Positions 17,009 through 26,806 of a DNA stretch of 64,000 nucleotides are shown here, one piece after another. Position 1 is the stretch's first letter. Each line of letters opens with the position of its first letter. Origin of the DNA: PHAA01 sp964457945 (GTDB lineage: Bacteria; Bacillota; Syntrophomonadia; Syntrophomonadales; Syntrophomonadaceae); NCBI GenBank assembly GCA_964457945.1, contig CAYWFX010000001.1, forward strand, positions 190,867 through 254,866, in the 5' to 3' direction. The position numbers and the translations under genes are program-made. Below the pieces are notes generated by a model, which was given only the letters and a program-made list of their open reading frames with translations, was not told the DNA's origin and searched no databases.

Positions 17009-19417
17009 TTAAGAAAGTTGATGTATCAGGTCCGCATTATAAGATGACAGGGTAAAATAAAAAGTACTTCCTTCACCGATTTTCGATTTTACCCATACCT
17101 TCCCACCATATATTTCAACAATCTTTTTTACAATAGTAAGTCCAATACCAGTACTTTCAAACTCGTCACGCGCTTTTAAAGTCTTAAAAATAGTAAATAT
17201 ATTATCAAAATTCTTTTCTTCGATACCGCATCCATTATCCTGGATGCTAAACTGCCATAATTCGCCCTGGTTCTGGCATGATAGACGTATTTCGCCGTTA
17301 GGCTTGTCCATAAATTTAATAGCATTGTTAATTAAGTTCGTAAATAGCTGCTGGGTACGGGTTCTCTCCAACATCATTGTTGGCAATTCATTCTCAATTA
17401 TAATAGAAATGTTATCCGGCGGTTCTAGCATTTCTATTACTTCTTTCACTACCTCATTAATATTAATAACTATCTTTTCTTCATTCTTGGAAGTTAACCT
17501 GGAATAGCGTAGTATCCCTTCTATGAGTTTATTCATCCTATTAACCCGATTTATAAGCATATCAAGCTGTTCTTTACCCTCTGCATCAAATTTATCCTTA
17601 TAATCACTATAAAGCCAATCGGCCAAAGATCTAATTCCTCGTAGCGGTGCTTTCAAATCGTGTGATATTATATAAGCAAAATCTTTTAACTCCAGGTTTA
17701 CCGATTGCAATTCCAGCATAAGTTCTTGACTTCTTTTCTCTGCCATCCGTTGTTCGGTTATATCATTTGACACCAACAACAAATGGGGTTCACCGTCCAT
17801 ATCTATTTTCTCAGCAGAAAGAATTACTGTCCGCAACTCTCCATATTTAGTATTGAACTTTACTTCTAGGTTTCGAATTCTTCCATGTTCTTGGATTTGT
17901 TTATTCATTAAATTTCGTTCTTCTGGAATGGCCCAACGGGAGATTTCGATAGAAGTATTACCTATAACCTCATTTCGTTGAAAACCAGTATATTCTAACC
18001 AGGCATCATTTACTTCAACGTAACGTTCTTCATTAATAATCGTTATGCTCATTGGGACAGGATTGCAGCAAAAAGCTTTGGAAAACTTATCCTCTGATAA
18101 ACGCAATGCCTGATTCGCTGCCTCTAGTTCTGCTGATCTTTCGTTTAATTCACTTGTTACTGTATTGATTAAATGGGTCAACGATTTTAATATCACTATG
18201 CTTCTATCGGCAACATTGTCTTTGATAGCAACAACTTTTCTATCCGCTTCTCCAGGAAAGACTATTGCCTCTTCCTTAGCAAAGGTATCCTTCTTGCAGC
18301 CACTTGACTCTGATAATGCTAGTGTCGTCATGGTAGTGTTAAGCAATTGGTTGCTGTTATCTGTGTGGAAGTACTCCCCGGTGGTAAAGAACCCTGAAGT
18401 TGGAGCAATATTTTGCAGCGGCAGTGTTTCGATTTCAGTGGATTCTTGGAGAAACGCTCTCCGGGATGCACAGGAATATACAAATATGCTTTCAACAGGT
18501 TGTTGTTGGATTTTTTGCAACAGGGCATCTATTTTTTCTATTATCATCTCTACATGGCCAAAACTGAAGCGCACCTTATCTCCCTCATCCATGTCGCTGA
18601 AAAAAGTAAGTGAATCATCATCATGACGTAAGAACGGTGATCTGGAGATTTCAATACCATGTTTGCTTATAGCCAGCGGAAATTCCACTACATTATAAAT
18701 TTCGGTATTCTCATCGATCCCCAGGTATCGCCGGTAAACCTGATAGGCAGGCATATAATCAATTGTATATACCCGCGAACCTTCTGCCCTGGTAATGGTC
18801 ATTTCTTTACCTATAGGCTGCCAGCACAGGTGGTTGTGACACGTAACCATTAAATCATCACTCTCAATAATTACTCCAACAACTCCACAGCTGGTAATAT
18901 CTTCGTTCCCAAATACAAAACACTTAGTATTGGTTAAATTGTCACCCGCACTGCCTCCCGCTATTGGCAAGCCAGGATTTACGTATTCAATTCCTTTTAA
19001 TAATTGGCTTGCGTTCACCGTTTGCCCGGTCGCAAACAGGATCAATACTTTGGCTTTATCACTATTTAGACAGGTCGCAATCGACTGTCCCAGTTCATAA
19101 TCGTTCTTATCTTTCTTTTCCGCAAAGGCAATCTTTATTTCACTGTGAAGAAAAATGGAAAAAGAAAGAACTGTTTTTAGACCGCTGACCAATCCGTTCA
19201 TAATTTCACCGTTGGTTGTGGTTCCAAGCACTTGAGCATGAGGAATCAGCTCTCGGATCTGTTTAGATATGGCGACTAGATAATTCTTATCACAAATACC
19301 ACTGAAAACCTGTACCAGAAGTGCACGATTGTTACTGGCTAACAGCATCTCACTATTGTTGCTAACGAAGTTCTCCAAACTTATATAGTCTTCATAATAT
19401 GTATTAATTGTCTCCAA
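17009..19417 (-). CDS. FIST-PAS sensor histidine kinase, copy 1
   Basis: Soluble sensor kinase of about 802 aa with no membrane segment. Order: FIST N-terminal domain (about 25-235, TTTNGEIMNG, AGGSAGDN); FIST C-terminal domain (about 240-385, VYSCASRRAFL); a short coiled coil (LNERSAELEAANQALRLSE); a PAS domain (about 450-565); a phytochrome-type H-box (DFAYIISHDLKAPLRG, phospho-His about 586); and an ATPase domain with NLINNAIKF, DNGCGI and TGIGLTIVKK. The ATG at 19423 is only 1 nt from GGAGG, so the TTG two codons on, 7 nt away, is preferred. FIST domains are thought to sense small molecules such as amino acids. No response regulator is adjacent. Copy 2 lies directly upstream. Confidence 0.9.
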   Translation of the reverse strand: METINTYYEDYISLENFVSNNSEMLLASNNRALLVQVFSGICDKNYLVAISKQIRELIPHAQVLGTTTNGEIMNGLVSGLKTVLSFSIFLHSEIKIAFAEKKDKNDYELGQSIATCLNSDKAKVLILFATGQTVNASQLLKGIEYVNPGLPIAGGSAGDNLTNTKCFVFGNEDITSCGVVGVIIESDDLMVTCHNHLCWQPIGKEMTITRAEGSRVYTIDYMPAYQVYRRYLGIDENTEIYNVVEFPLAISKHGIEISRSPFLRHDDDSLTFFSDMDEGDKVRFSFGHVEMIIEKIDALLQKIQQQPVESIFVYSCASRRAFLQESTEIETLPLQNIAPTSGFFTTGEYFHTDNSNQLLNTTMTTLALSESSGCKKDTFAKEEAIVFPGEADRKVVAIKDNVADRSIVILKSLTHLINTVTSELNERSAELEAANQALRLSEDKFSKAFCCNPVPMSITIINEERYVEVNDAWLEYTGFQRNEVIGNTSIEISRWAIPEERNLMNKQIQEHGRIRNLEVKFNTKYGELRTVILSAEKIDMDGEPHLLLVSNDITEQRMAEKRSQELMLELQSVNLELKDFAYIISHDLKAPLRGIRSLADWLYSDYKDKFDAEGKEQLDMLINRVNRMNKLIEGILRYSRLTSKNEEKIVININEVVKEVIEMLEPPDNISIIIENELPTMMLERTRTQQLFTNLINNAIKFMDKPNGEIRLSCQNQGELWQFSIQDNGCGIEEKNFDNIFTIFKTLKARDEFESTGIGLTIVKKIVEIYGGKVWVKSKIGEGSTFYFTLSSYNADLIHQLS

Positions 19418-19650
19418 ACTCATACCTCCAATGCTTTATCTGTTACTATATAAGAGTATTTCCATGTTACCCTTGTGACCTGAAAAAGCGAATGAGGCAA
19501 CCAATATCATTCGTTTATTTTCTACTATTTTCTACACGAATCTAATAAATCCTGCATTATAGCAAATATTGTAATATAGTGTGCGGAAAGATTATTTACA
19601 GACCGTTTTATGCTGAAATTTGTATTTGCAAGGCTAAGAAAGTTGATTTA

Positions 19651-22041
19651 TCAATTTGTCTTGCGCGACGGCAGGGTAAAATAAAAGGTGCTTCCTTCAC
19701 CAAGTTTCGATTCAACCCATACTTTCCCTCTATATATTTCGACTATCTTTTTAACGATAGTAAGGCCTATACCGGTACTTTCAAAATCTTCACGCGCTTT
19801 TAAGGTCTTGAAAATAGTAAATATTTTATCAAAATTCCTTTCCTCAATACCGCATCCATTATCCTGGATGCTAAACTGCCAGAATTCCCCCTGGTTCTGG
19901 CATGATATGTGTATTTCGCCGTTGGGTTTGTCCATATATTTAATAGCATTGTTAATTAAGTTCGTAAATAATTGCTGGGTACGAGTTCTTTCCAATGTTA
20001 ATGATGGCAATTCATTATCGATAATGATAGAAATATTATCCGGCTGTTCTAGCATTTCTATTGCTTCTTTTACCACGTCGTTAATATTGATAAATGTCTT
20101 TTCTTCATTTTTGGAAGTTAACCTGGAATAGCGCAGTATTCCTTCTATGAGTTTATTCATCCTATCAACCCGATTTATAAGCATATCCAGCTGTTCTTTA
20201 CCCTCTTCATCAAACTTATCCTTATAATCATTATAAAGCCAATCAGCCAGCGATCTGATTCCTCGGAGAGGGGCTTTCAAATCATGTGATACTATGTAAG
20301 CAAAATCTTTTAGCTCCCGATTTACCGACTGTAATTCCTGCATAAGTTCTTGACCTCTTTTTTCTGCCATTCGCCGTTCGGTTATATCTTTAGACACAAA
20401 TAGCAGATGCGGTTCACCGCTCATATCAATTATCTCAGCAGAAAGAAGTACCGTCCGTATCTCACCAGATTTAATCTTGAAATTTGCTTCCAAGTTTCTT
20501 AGTTTACCATTTTTCTTCTTATGTTTAATAATCAGATCCCGCTCTTCTGGAACGACCCAACGGGACAATTCTGTAGAAGTATGACCTATAACCTCATCTC
20601 GTTGAAACCCTGCATATTCTAACCATGCATCATTTACTTCAACGTAACGTTCTTCATTCATTGACATTATACTAATTGGATCAGGATTACAGGAAAAGGC
20701 TTTGTAGAACCTATCCTCTGATAAACGCAATGCCTTATTAGCTGCCTCTAGTTCACCCGTTCTTTCATTTAACTCACTTGTTACTGTGTTGACTAAGTGG
20801 GCCAACGATTTTAATATTACTATGCTTCTGTCGGCAACATTGTCTTTGATAACTGCACATTCATTATCCGCTTCTCCATGACAGACTATTGCCTTTGGTT
20901 CTGTACCAAAGGCATCTTTGCTGCCACTAGACTCTGATATTGCCAATGTCGTCATCGTGGCGTTCAGCAATTGGTTACTATTATCCGCGTGAAAGAATTC
21001 ACCACTGGTAAAAAAACCAGCCGTAGGAGCAATATCTTGAAGTGGCAGCGTTTCAATCTGAGCTGATTCCTGGAGGAAACCCCTTCGGGAAGCACACGAA
21101 TATACAAATATGCTCTCGACAGGTTGTTGTTTAACTATTTGAAGCAGGTTGTCTATCTTTTCGATAATCATCTCCACATGACCGAAGCTAAAGCGTACCT
21201 TATCTCCCTCATCCAAGTCGCCAAAGAAACCAAGTGAATCATCATCATATCGCAAGTACGGTGACCTGGCAATCTCAAGACCATGTTTACAAATAGCCAG
21301 CGGAAATTCAACTACATTGATAATATCAAAAGTAGTGTCGATCCCAAGGTATTGGCGGTAAACTTGAAATGCAGGTATATGATCAATCGTATATACCCGC
21401 GAACCTTCTGCCTTGGTAATTGTCATTTCTTTGCCTATAGGTTGCCAGCCAAGGTGACTGTGACACGAAACTGTTAAATGATCCCCCTCCAGAACAACCC
21501 CAACGACTCCACAGTCAGTAGCATTTTCATTACAACATACAAAACGCTGAGTATTGCTGCGATTATCTCCCGCATTGCCTCCCGCTACTGGTAAAACTGC
21601 GTTTACTGACTGGACTCCTTTTAATAATTGGCTGGCGTTCACCCTTAGACCGGTCGCAAACAGTATCAATACTTTAGCTTTATCAGTGCTTAAAGTGGTC
21701 GCAATCGACTGTCCCAATTCATAATCGTCCTTATTCTCCTTTTCCATGAAAGAAAGCTTGATATCACTTTTATGAAAAACGGAAAAAGAAAGAACGGTTT
21801 TTAGCCCGCTGACTAATCCGTTCATAATCTCTCCGCTAGTGGTTGTACCAATCACTTGAGCGCCGGGAATCAGCTCGCGGATCTGTTTAGATATGGTGAT
21901 CAGATAATTTTTATCACAAATACCACTGAAAACCTGCACCAAAACTGCACGATTGCTAGTGGCTAAAAGAACGTCACGATTGTTGGTAACGAAACTCTCC
22001 AAACTTATGTAGTCTTTATAATATGTATTAATTGACTCCAA
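19651..22041 (-). CDS. FIST-PAS sensor histidine kinase, copy 2
   Basis: Tandem paralogue of the preceding kinase, about 796 aa, same domain order and nearly the same spacing (H-box His at about 586, counted from the TTG at 22041). By eye most residues are identical. The strongest divergence is in the middle linker (SKDAFGTEPKAIVCHG region), the PAS domain and the last dozen residues. ATPase boxes are intact in both copies. The upstream DNA is also duplicated (TTTTCTACTATTTTCTACAC and TGCATTATAGCAAATATTGT occur before both), so each copy probably has its own promoter. Retention of two intact copies argues for different ligands or dose. Confidence 0.9.
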   Translation of the reverse strand: MESINTYYKDYISLESFVTNNRDVLLATSNRAVLVQVFSGICDKNYLITISKQIRELIPGAQVIGTTTSGEIMNGLVSGLKTVLSFSVFHKSDIKLSFMEKENKDDYELGQSIATTLSTDKAKVLILFATGLRVNASQLLKGVQSVNAVLPVAGGNAGDNRSNTQRFVCCNENATDCGVVGVVLEGDHLTVSCHSHLGWQPIGKEMTITKAEGSRVYTIDHIPAFQVYRQYLGIDTTFDIINVVEFPLAICKHGLEIARSPYLRYDDDSLGFFGDLDEGDKVRFSFGHVEMIIEKIDNLLQIVKQQPVESIFVYSCASRRGFLQESAQIETLPLQDIAPTAGFFTSGEFFHADNSNQLLNATMTTLAISESSGSKDAFGTEPKAIVCHGEADNECAVIKDNVADRSIVILKSLAHLVNTVTSELNERTGELEAANKALRLSEDRFYKAFSCNPDPISIMSMNEERYVEVNDAWLEYAGFQRDEVIGHTSTELSRWVVPEERDLIIKHKKKNGKLRNLEANFKIKSGEIRTVLLSAEIIDMSGEPHLLFVSKDITERRMAEKRGQELMQELQSVNRELKDFAYIVSHDLKAPLRGIRSLADWLYNDYKDKFDEEGKEQLDMLINRVDRMNKLIEGILRYSRLTSKNEEKTFININDVVKEAIEMLEQPDNISIIIDNELPSLTLERTRTQQLFTNLINNAIKYMDKPNGEIHISCQNQGEFWQFSIQDNGCGIEERNFDKIFTIFKTLKAREDFESTGIGLTIVKKIVEIYRGKVWVESKLGEGSTFYFTLPSRKTN

Positions 22042-22162
22042 ACTCATACCTCCAATGCTTCGTCGGTCACTTTATAAGAGCCATTTTCATGTTACCTTTG
22101 TGACCCAAGCCCGTTACCTGCACAGGTAAGACAAGCAATATTATTCGTATTTTTTCTACTAT

Positions 22163-22215
22163 TTTCTACACAGTAATTACTAAATCCTGCATTATAGCAA
22201 ATATTGTTATAATCG
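22163..22215 (-). promoter_or_regulatory. Duplicated upstream region of the FIST kinases
   Basis: Contains GCTATAATGCAGG on the minus strand (TATAAT as -10), conserved in the copy at 19530-19575. No clear -35 hexamer at 17 bp. The gap 22042-22370 otherwise holds the pepT leader. Confidence 0.4.
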
Positions 22216-22283
22216 GTGGAAAATGCTTTACAATATGGCTCTAGTGTGCTGAACAACTTTATTTACCCCATCAGTGCTATTGT

Positions 22284-22311
22284 TTGACCTCCTCTCCCTA
22301 ATTGATATTAA
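22284..22311 (+). promoter_or_regulatory. Possible pepT promoter
   Basis: TTGACC (22284-22289), 16-bp spacer, TATTAA (22306-22311), about 60 bp before the pepT start. Confidence 0.4.
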
Positions 22312-22370
22312 GCTTTACACGTTGTACAATTAGTATCTCGCCTGTAATTTTAGACATCGGAGGTAGTTGT

Positions 22371-23627
22371 ATGAAAGCATTACTAGATAGATTCTTAAGA
22401 TATGTTAGGATTGATACTCAGTCAGATGAGGGATCGACTACTCATCCAAGTACATCTGGACAAATGGAATTAGCCAAACTGCTTAAAAATGAGCTCCATG
22501 AATTGGGCATAAGTAATATCACCCTTAGTGATAAGGGATATCTAATGGCTGAACTACCTGCAAACACCGATAAAAAGCTTCCCACCGTAGGGTTTATAGC
22601 CCACCTGGATACTAGTCCTGATGTATCAGGCAAAAATGTGAAGCCACAATTATTTCCTAACTATAATGGCAAAGACTTAATACTGAACCAAACTGAAAAC
22701 CTTATCCTAAAAACACAAGATTATCCTGAACTGAGTGATTATATTGGCCAAAGTATTATAAGCAGTGATGGCACCACCCTGCTCGGAGCTGATAATAAGG
22801 CAGGGGTAGCAATCATCATAACTGTTATAGCCAATTTATTGAACAAGCCGGATTTCAAACACGGCAAAATAGTTATTGCTTTTACTCCGGATGAGGAAAT
22901 AGGCCAAGGTGCAGATTTCTTTGATGCAACTGGCTTTGGAGCAGATTTTGCTTATACTATTGATGGAGGTCCTTTAGGCGAGCTTGAATATGAAACCTTC
23001 AATGCAGCTATTGCCCATATTGATATTCAAGGGATTAATGTTCATCCAGGCTCAGCGTATATGCGTATGAAAAACGCTATATTAATTGCGATGGAATTAA
23101 ATAGCATGCTGCCTGCTATTCAACGTCCTGAATATACTCGAAATTATGAAGGCTTTTACCATCTTAACAAACTGGATGGAAGTGTTGAATGGGCTAAAAT
23201 GACCTATATAGTGAGAGACCATGATAGAGCTGAATTTGAACACAAGAAGTCTTATTTAAAAAACTGCGTAGATTTTCTTAATAGAAAATATGGTGAATCA
23301 AGTATTAATCTTATGATGCTAGATCAATATTACAATATGAAAGAAAAAATCGAACCGGTTTATTATATAGTTGCCTTGGCAGAACAGGCTATGATTGAGG
23401 ATGGAGTTAAGCCGCTGATAAAACCCATTCGGGGCGGTACTGATGGTGCTCGTCTTTCCTTTATGGGACTCCCCTGTCCTAATATTTTCACTGGTGGTCA
23501 TAATTATCATAGTCGCTATGAATTTATAAGCCTTGAATCTATGGATGCGGCTGTTAAAGTTGTCATAAAAATCATTCAACTCATTGAAGCCAAAGGTGCA
23601 GCCATACTCAATGCCAGCCCCCGTTGA
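22371..23627 (+). CDS. pepT: Peptidase T (tripeptide aminopeptidase)
   Basis: Cytoplasmic zinc aminopeptidase of the M20B family, 418 aa (usual about 410), removing N-terminal residues from tripeptides. Metal ligands and catalytic residues are in place: AHLDTSPD, LGADNKAG, TPDEEIGQG, IDGGPLGELEYE and GGHNYHSRYEFI. RGGTDGARLSFMG is also conserved. The ATG at 22371 has GGAGG 7 nt upstream; the longer frame from 22302 begins upstream of any ribosome site. It is monocistronic. Confidence 0.94.
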   Translation: MKALLDRFLRYVRIDTQSDEGSTTHPSTSGQMELAKLLKNELHELGISNITLSDKGYLMAELPANTDKKLPTVGFIAHLDTSPDVSGKNVKPQLFPNYNGKDLILNQTENLILKTQDYPELSDYIGQSIISSDGTTLLGADNKAGVAIIITVIANLLNKPDFKHGKIVIAFTPDEEIGQGADFFDATGFGADFAYTIDGGPLGELEYETFNAAIAHIDIQGINVHPGSAYMRMKNAILIAMELNSMLPAIQRPEYTRNYEGFYHLNKLDGSVEWAKMTYIVRDHDRAEFEHKKSYLKNCVDFLNRKYGESSINLMMLDQYYNMKEKIEPVYYIVALAEQAMIEDGVKPLIKPIRGGTDGARLSFMGLPCPNIFTGGHNYHSRYEFISLESMDAAVKVVIKIIQLIEAKGAAILNASPR

Positions 23628-23668
23628 TTTGGCCGGCTGCTTTATCTTTTCTCAATAATTAAACGAAA

Positions 23669-24928
23669 TTATAATAGATGGAGCAGCAGATACTGCAGTA
23701 TGCCCACCAGGGCTCCGATTACGGTACCGTTTATTCTTATCCATTGCAGGTCATCCCCTACCTTGTCCTCCATTGACTTTACAAGCCCAATGTCATTGAG
23801 ATTTTGGAGATTTTCCCGTACGATCTGGCCAATCACCCCATGATAACGATCCATGAGTCCTACTAACTCAGTTTTAATCCAGAACTCCATGCTGGTTTTT
23901 CTTTCCTCATCACAACGAACAATATTAATCTGTTCAATTGCCATATTGGTTATGAATTTAATTAAAGGCAATTCCTCGTTTCCACCTGCAATTAATTGCG
24001 CTTTCAAAGCAGCAAAAAAATCCGCTGTGGCTGCAATTCCAGTATCGGTGCCAATGATTTTCTTCAGCATCTCGCTTAATATAGTGGAAGCCGAAGCAGG
24101 GTCGGCTATTTGAAGCTTGTCCATTTCTGTTTTAATCCGAACATGGTATTGGTTACTCGGATCCTTCATTTCGATCAAAAAGTGGTTGATACGATTGGAG
24201 AGAGCTTCGGCTGCCTCATCGTAATTAAGAATGTCAAGACTCTCGCCTAAACCTTTGCCAAGTCGGCGAAAAAAGTTGCCTCTATTTGAGTAATCAGCTG
24301 TTGCTCTTTTCAGGGTCCTTTTAATAATCCTCTCGAAGTCTTCGCCCTGTGTGGAGGCAATACCCCAATTCAGGAAGAGTCGAATTAGGTCATCACCGTA
24401 CAGGTTTTTTACGGAGGTTTCCAAGCGCTCAAGCAGTATTGGAGAAATATTTATAGCTTCCAAATTGTCAGCTAGCATTAGATGAACGAAACGCGCAACA
24501 TCCTCGGGATTAAGCTCCTGGATGGTGTTGGTGATAAGGGATTGAGCCAAACGGTCCAGATCACGTCGGCCCTCCTCCGTTTCCAGCGCCGAAGCCAGGC
24601 CATCAATCAGTTGGTAATCAAGTATCTTAGCCCGAATGAAATCCAGGCTCAACCAATCCTCTTCAACAATCGTAACAATGCCCTCGATTATCCGCCCCCG
24701 GTTATTGGGTATGATAGCGGTATGGGGGATAAATTTCAAGCCCATTGGATGTCGGAAAAGAGCCACCACTGCAAACCAATCCGCAATTGCGCCGACTAAG
24801 GCAGCCTCAAAAGCAGCAAAGATCAGTCCACCCGTGAAACTCCCCCGATAGGGCCACACGATTATAGAGCCAACTAGAGCCAGTGCAAACAAAAATGTGG
24901 CTATTACGTACATCCGTTTCATTCTCAC
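23669..24928 (-). CDS. DUF445 family membrane-associated protein
   Basis: About 419 aa. The first 60 residues hold two hydrophobic segments around GAIADWFAVVALFRHPMGLKFIPHTAI, the family hallmark. A long helical soluble middle follows, and a final hydrophobic segment (NGTVIGALVGILQYLLLHL) repeats the family pattern at the C-terminus. E. coli YjiN belongs to this family; the function is unknown. The start is set at GTG 24928, 5 nt after GGAAGG; the ATG at 24922 is an alternative. It is convergent with pepT. Confidence 0.78.
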   Translation of the reverse strand: MRMKRMYVIATFLFALALVGSIIVWPYRGSFTGGLIFAAFEAALVGAIADWFAVVALFRHPMGLKFIPHTAIIPNNRGRIIEGIVTIVEEDWLSLDFIRAKILDYQLIDGLASALETEEGRRDLDRLAQSLITNTIQELNPEDVARFVHLMLADNLEAINISPILLERLETSVKNLYGDDLIRLFLNWGIASTQGEDFERIIKRTLKRATADYSNRGNFFRRLGKGLGESLDILNYDEAAEALSNRINHFLIEMKDPSNQYHVRIKTEMDKLQIADPASASTILSEMLKKIIGTDTGIAATADFFAALKAQLIAGGNEELPLIKFITNMAIEQINIVRCDEERKTSMEFWIKTELVGLMDRYHGVIGQIVRENLQNLNDIGLVKSMEDKVGDDLQWIRINGTVIGALVGILQYLLLHLL

Positions 24929-25259
24929 GGTTTCCTTCCTTGCCAAGACATTTATCCATAAAAACATTAATCCTTAGCATTACACCACTTATTATCGATG
25001 GTGTCAGATAATGAAATATAAACATGAATATATATAGTATAATTAATTAATTGATTGATTGCATTATTATATAGAATATCAGGTAGAAGCGCTAACTCAG
25101 TTTCACACTCATTTTTTCGAGCAAGGGACTGGCTTAAGGCTGCTTGTATGGCTTGATAGCGATCTGCGCATTATATTTATGGTATGTATACACAGTATCT
25201 ACTACTGTTTACCTATTGTCGCAAGAGCCAATTATCATATATAATATTATCAATAACAA

Positions 25260-25271
25260 TTTACATGTAAA
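25260..25271. promoter_or_regulatory. 12-bp palindrome in the amtB leader
   Basis: TTTACATGTAAA is a perfect palindrome about 10 bp before the first leader terminator. It could bind a nitrogen regulator, but does not fully match the GlnR box. Confidence 0.3.
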
Positions 25272-25282
25272 GGCCAATGATG

Positions 25283-25316
25283 ACCTGAAACACTACTTGT
25301 GGTTTCGGGTTTTTTG
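25283..25316 (+). terminator. Intrinsic terminator 1 in the amtB leader
   Basis: CCTGAAAC and GTTTCGGG form an 8-bp stem (one G-U pair), followed by six T. No gene precedes it on this strand, so it ends either a short RNA or a regulated leader. Confidence 0.7.
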
Positions 25317-25372
25317 CTGTCTTTTATTCCTCCGTAAATTAACGGAGAACTGAACAGCGGCGTTCTGAGCAT

Positions 25373-25420
25373 TGACGCTCTTCGATTGCGGGTATTGATC
25401 ACGTAATTGGGAGCGTTTTT
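25373..25420 (+). terminator. Intrinsic terminator 2 (attenuator) directly before amtB
   Basis: ACGCTC, 2 nt, CGATTGCG, loop, CGTAATTG, 1 nt, GAGCGT then TTTTT. The 14-bp interrupted stem ends 30 bp before the amtB start, inside its leader, so read-through must be regulated or partial. A 6-bp hairpin CTCCGT/ACGGAG (25330-25347) lies between the two terminators. Apart from these, 24929-25452 holds no gene. Confidence 0.72.
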
Positions 25421-25452
25421 TATATGTGAAAAAATATGGGGGAGGATTCGAA

Positions 25453-26709
25453 TTGGAACAGTTTAATCTACAAGATCTAGCCACTGGTATTGATACAGTC
25501 TGGGTTCTGCTGTGTGCATCGATGGTGTTTTTCATGGAAGGCGGATTTGCGTTTTTGGAGGCTGGCTTCATCAGCGCTAAAAACTCTATTAATATTGTTA
25601 TGAAGGTTTTTACGGATTGTACAGTTGGGATGCTCAGCTATTGGGCGGTTGGATTCGCAATCATGTATGGCCTTGACCAGGGAGGGCTGTTTGGCAGTAC
25701 TGGCTTTTTTATCGGGGGAGACTTAGGGCACATTAAGCTGCGCATTCCCATTTATGCTTATTGGCTTTTCCAGGCAGCATTTGCAGTTGCGATGGCTTCA
25801 ATTGTCTCTGGTGCAGTAGCGGAGCGAATGAAATTTGGTCCTTACATTGTCTATACAGCCTTGGCCGCAGGTCTTATTTATCCTGTCGCGGGGCACTGGG
25901 TATGGGGTGTAGGTGGATGGCTCTCGCAAATGGGTATGTTGGATTTCGCTGGATCAGCTGTCGTGCATGCTGTCGGGGGATGGAGTTCGCTGGCTGCGGT
26001 GCTGGTCTTGGGAGCCCGTAGTTCGAAATATAATGAGGATGGCAGCATCAATTTTATGCCGCCCCATAATTTGCACTTGGCCTTCTTAGGAACATTTATT
26101 CTCTGGTTCGGGTGGAATGGTTTTAATGCCGGCAGTTCGCTAACGGGGCTGGACAGCAATATTGCCAGGATTGCCCTTAATACCAATTTAGCAGCTGCCA
26201 GCGGTGGTATGTTGGCTACCTTCTATACTATGTTTAGGTTTGGTAAGGCTGACCCCAGTATGGTAATTAATGGTTCGCTGGCAGGTTTGGCAGCCATTAC
26301 CGCAGGATGTGCGTATGTTAATCCACCGGCTGCAGTATTTATTGGAGCTGTCGCTGGCGTTTTGGTTGTCCTGGCGGTTGGCTTCTTTGATCGACGTCGT
26401 ATGGATGATCCTGTTGGGGCCATTGCTGTACACGGAGTAAATGGAACTTGGGGTGTATTGGCAGTGGGTTTGTTTGCTGAACATGGAGGGCTCTTTATGG
26501 GCGGAGGGATCAAGCTTTTAATCGTCCAGGCTCTGGGGGTTACGGCGGTATCTCTATGGGCCTTTGGTGTAACCTATCTTATTTTCACACTCTTGAAAAG
26601 AAGCGTTGGAATACGAGTCAGCCTGGAAGAAGAAATCAATGGCTTAGACATCGTCGAGCATGATATTTCTGCCTATGCAAGTCTTGACGGAGTCAGTGCA
26701 GAAAGTTAA
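25453..26709 (+). CDS. amtB: Ammonium transporter (Amt family)
   Basis: Inner-membrane ammonium channel, 418 aa with 11 hydrophobic segments and an external N-terminus lacking a signal peptide. Family landmarks: the twin pore histidines (VVHAVGGW and VHGVNGTWG), GGWSSLAAVLVLGAR, WFGWNGFNAGSSL and CAYVNPPAA. GGGGGAGG stands 7 nt before a TTG at 25453, the likely start; the GTG at 25426 lies upstream of that ribosome site. A PII gene follows about 95 bp downstream, the usual amtB-glnK pair. Expression probably depends on passing the leader terminators. Confidence 0.94.
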   Translation: MEQFNLQDLATGIDTVWVLLCASMVFFMEGGFAFLEAGFISAKNSINIVMKVFTDCTVGMLSYWAVGFAIMYGLDQGGLFGSTGFFIGGDLGHIKLRIPIYAYWLFQAAFAVAMASIVSGAVAERMKFGPYIVYTALAAGLIYPVAGHWVWGVGGWLSQMGMLDFAGSAVVHAVGGWSSLAAVLVLGARSSKYNEDGSINFMPPHNLHLAFLGTFILWFGWNGFNAGSSLTGLDSNIARIALNTNLAAASGGMLATFYTMFRFGKADPSMVINGSLAGLAAITAGCAYVNPPAAVFIGAVAGVLVVLAVGFFDRRRMDDPVGAIAVHGVNGTWGVLAVGLFAEHGGLFMGGGIKLLIVQALGVTAVSLWAFGVTYLIFTLLKRSVGIRVSLEEEINGLDIVEHDISAYASLDGVSAES

Positions 26710-26806
26710 TATTGCTTGCCCAGCCTGCTAAAGGTATACTAAGAAAGTATCTTAATACAGTGCCCATTAGGAGTCTGTAACCTTAAATGGACGAGGAGAG
26801 GTTTTG

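Noticed and set aside
18165..18626. 153-aa plus-strand frame
   Set aside because: Antisense to the first FIST kinase gene; similar shadows occur in copy 2.
25129..25146. Possible sigma-54 promoter in the amtB leader
   Set aside because: Spacing between the GG and GC dinucleotides is one base short of the required 10.
25059..25353. Short plus-strand frames of 61 and 69 aa before amtB
   Set aside because: They overlap each other and the leader hairpins and have no ribosome site.
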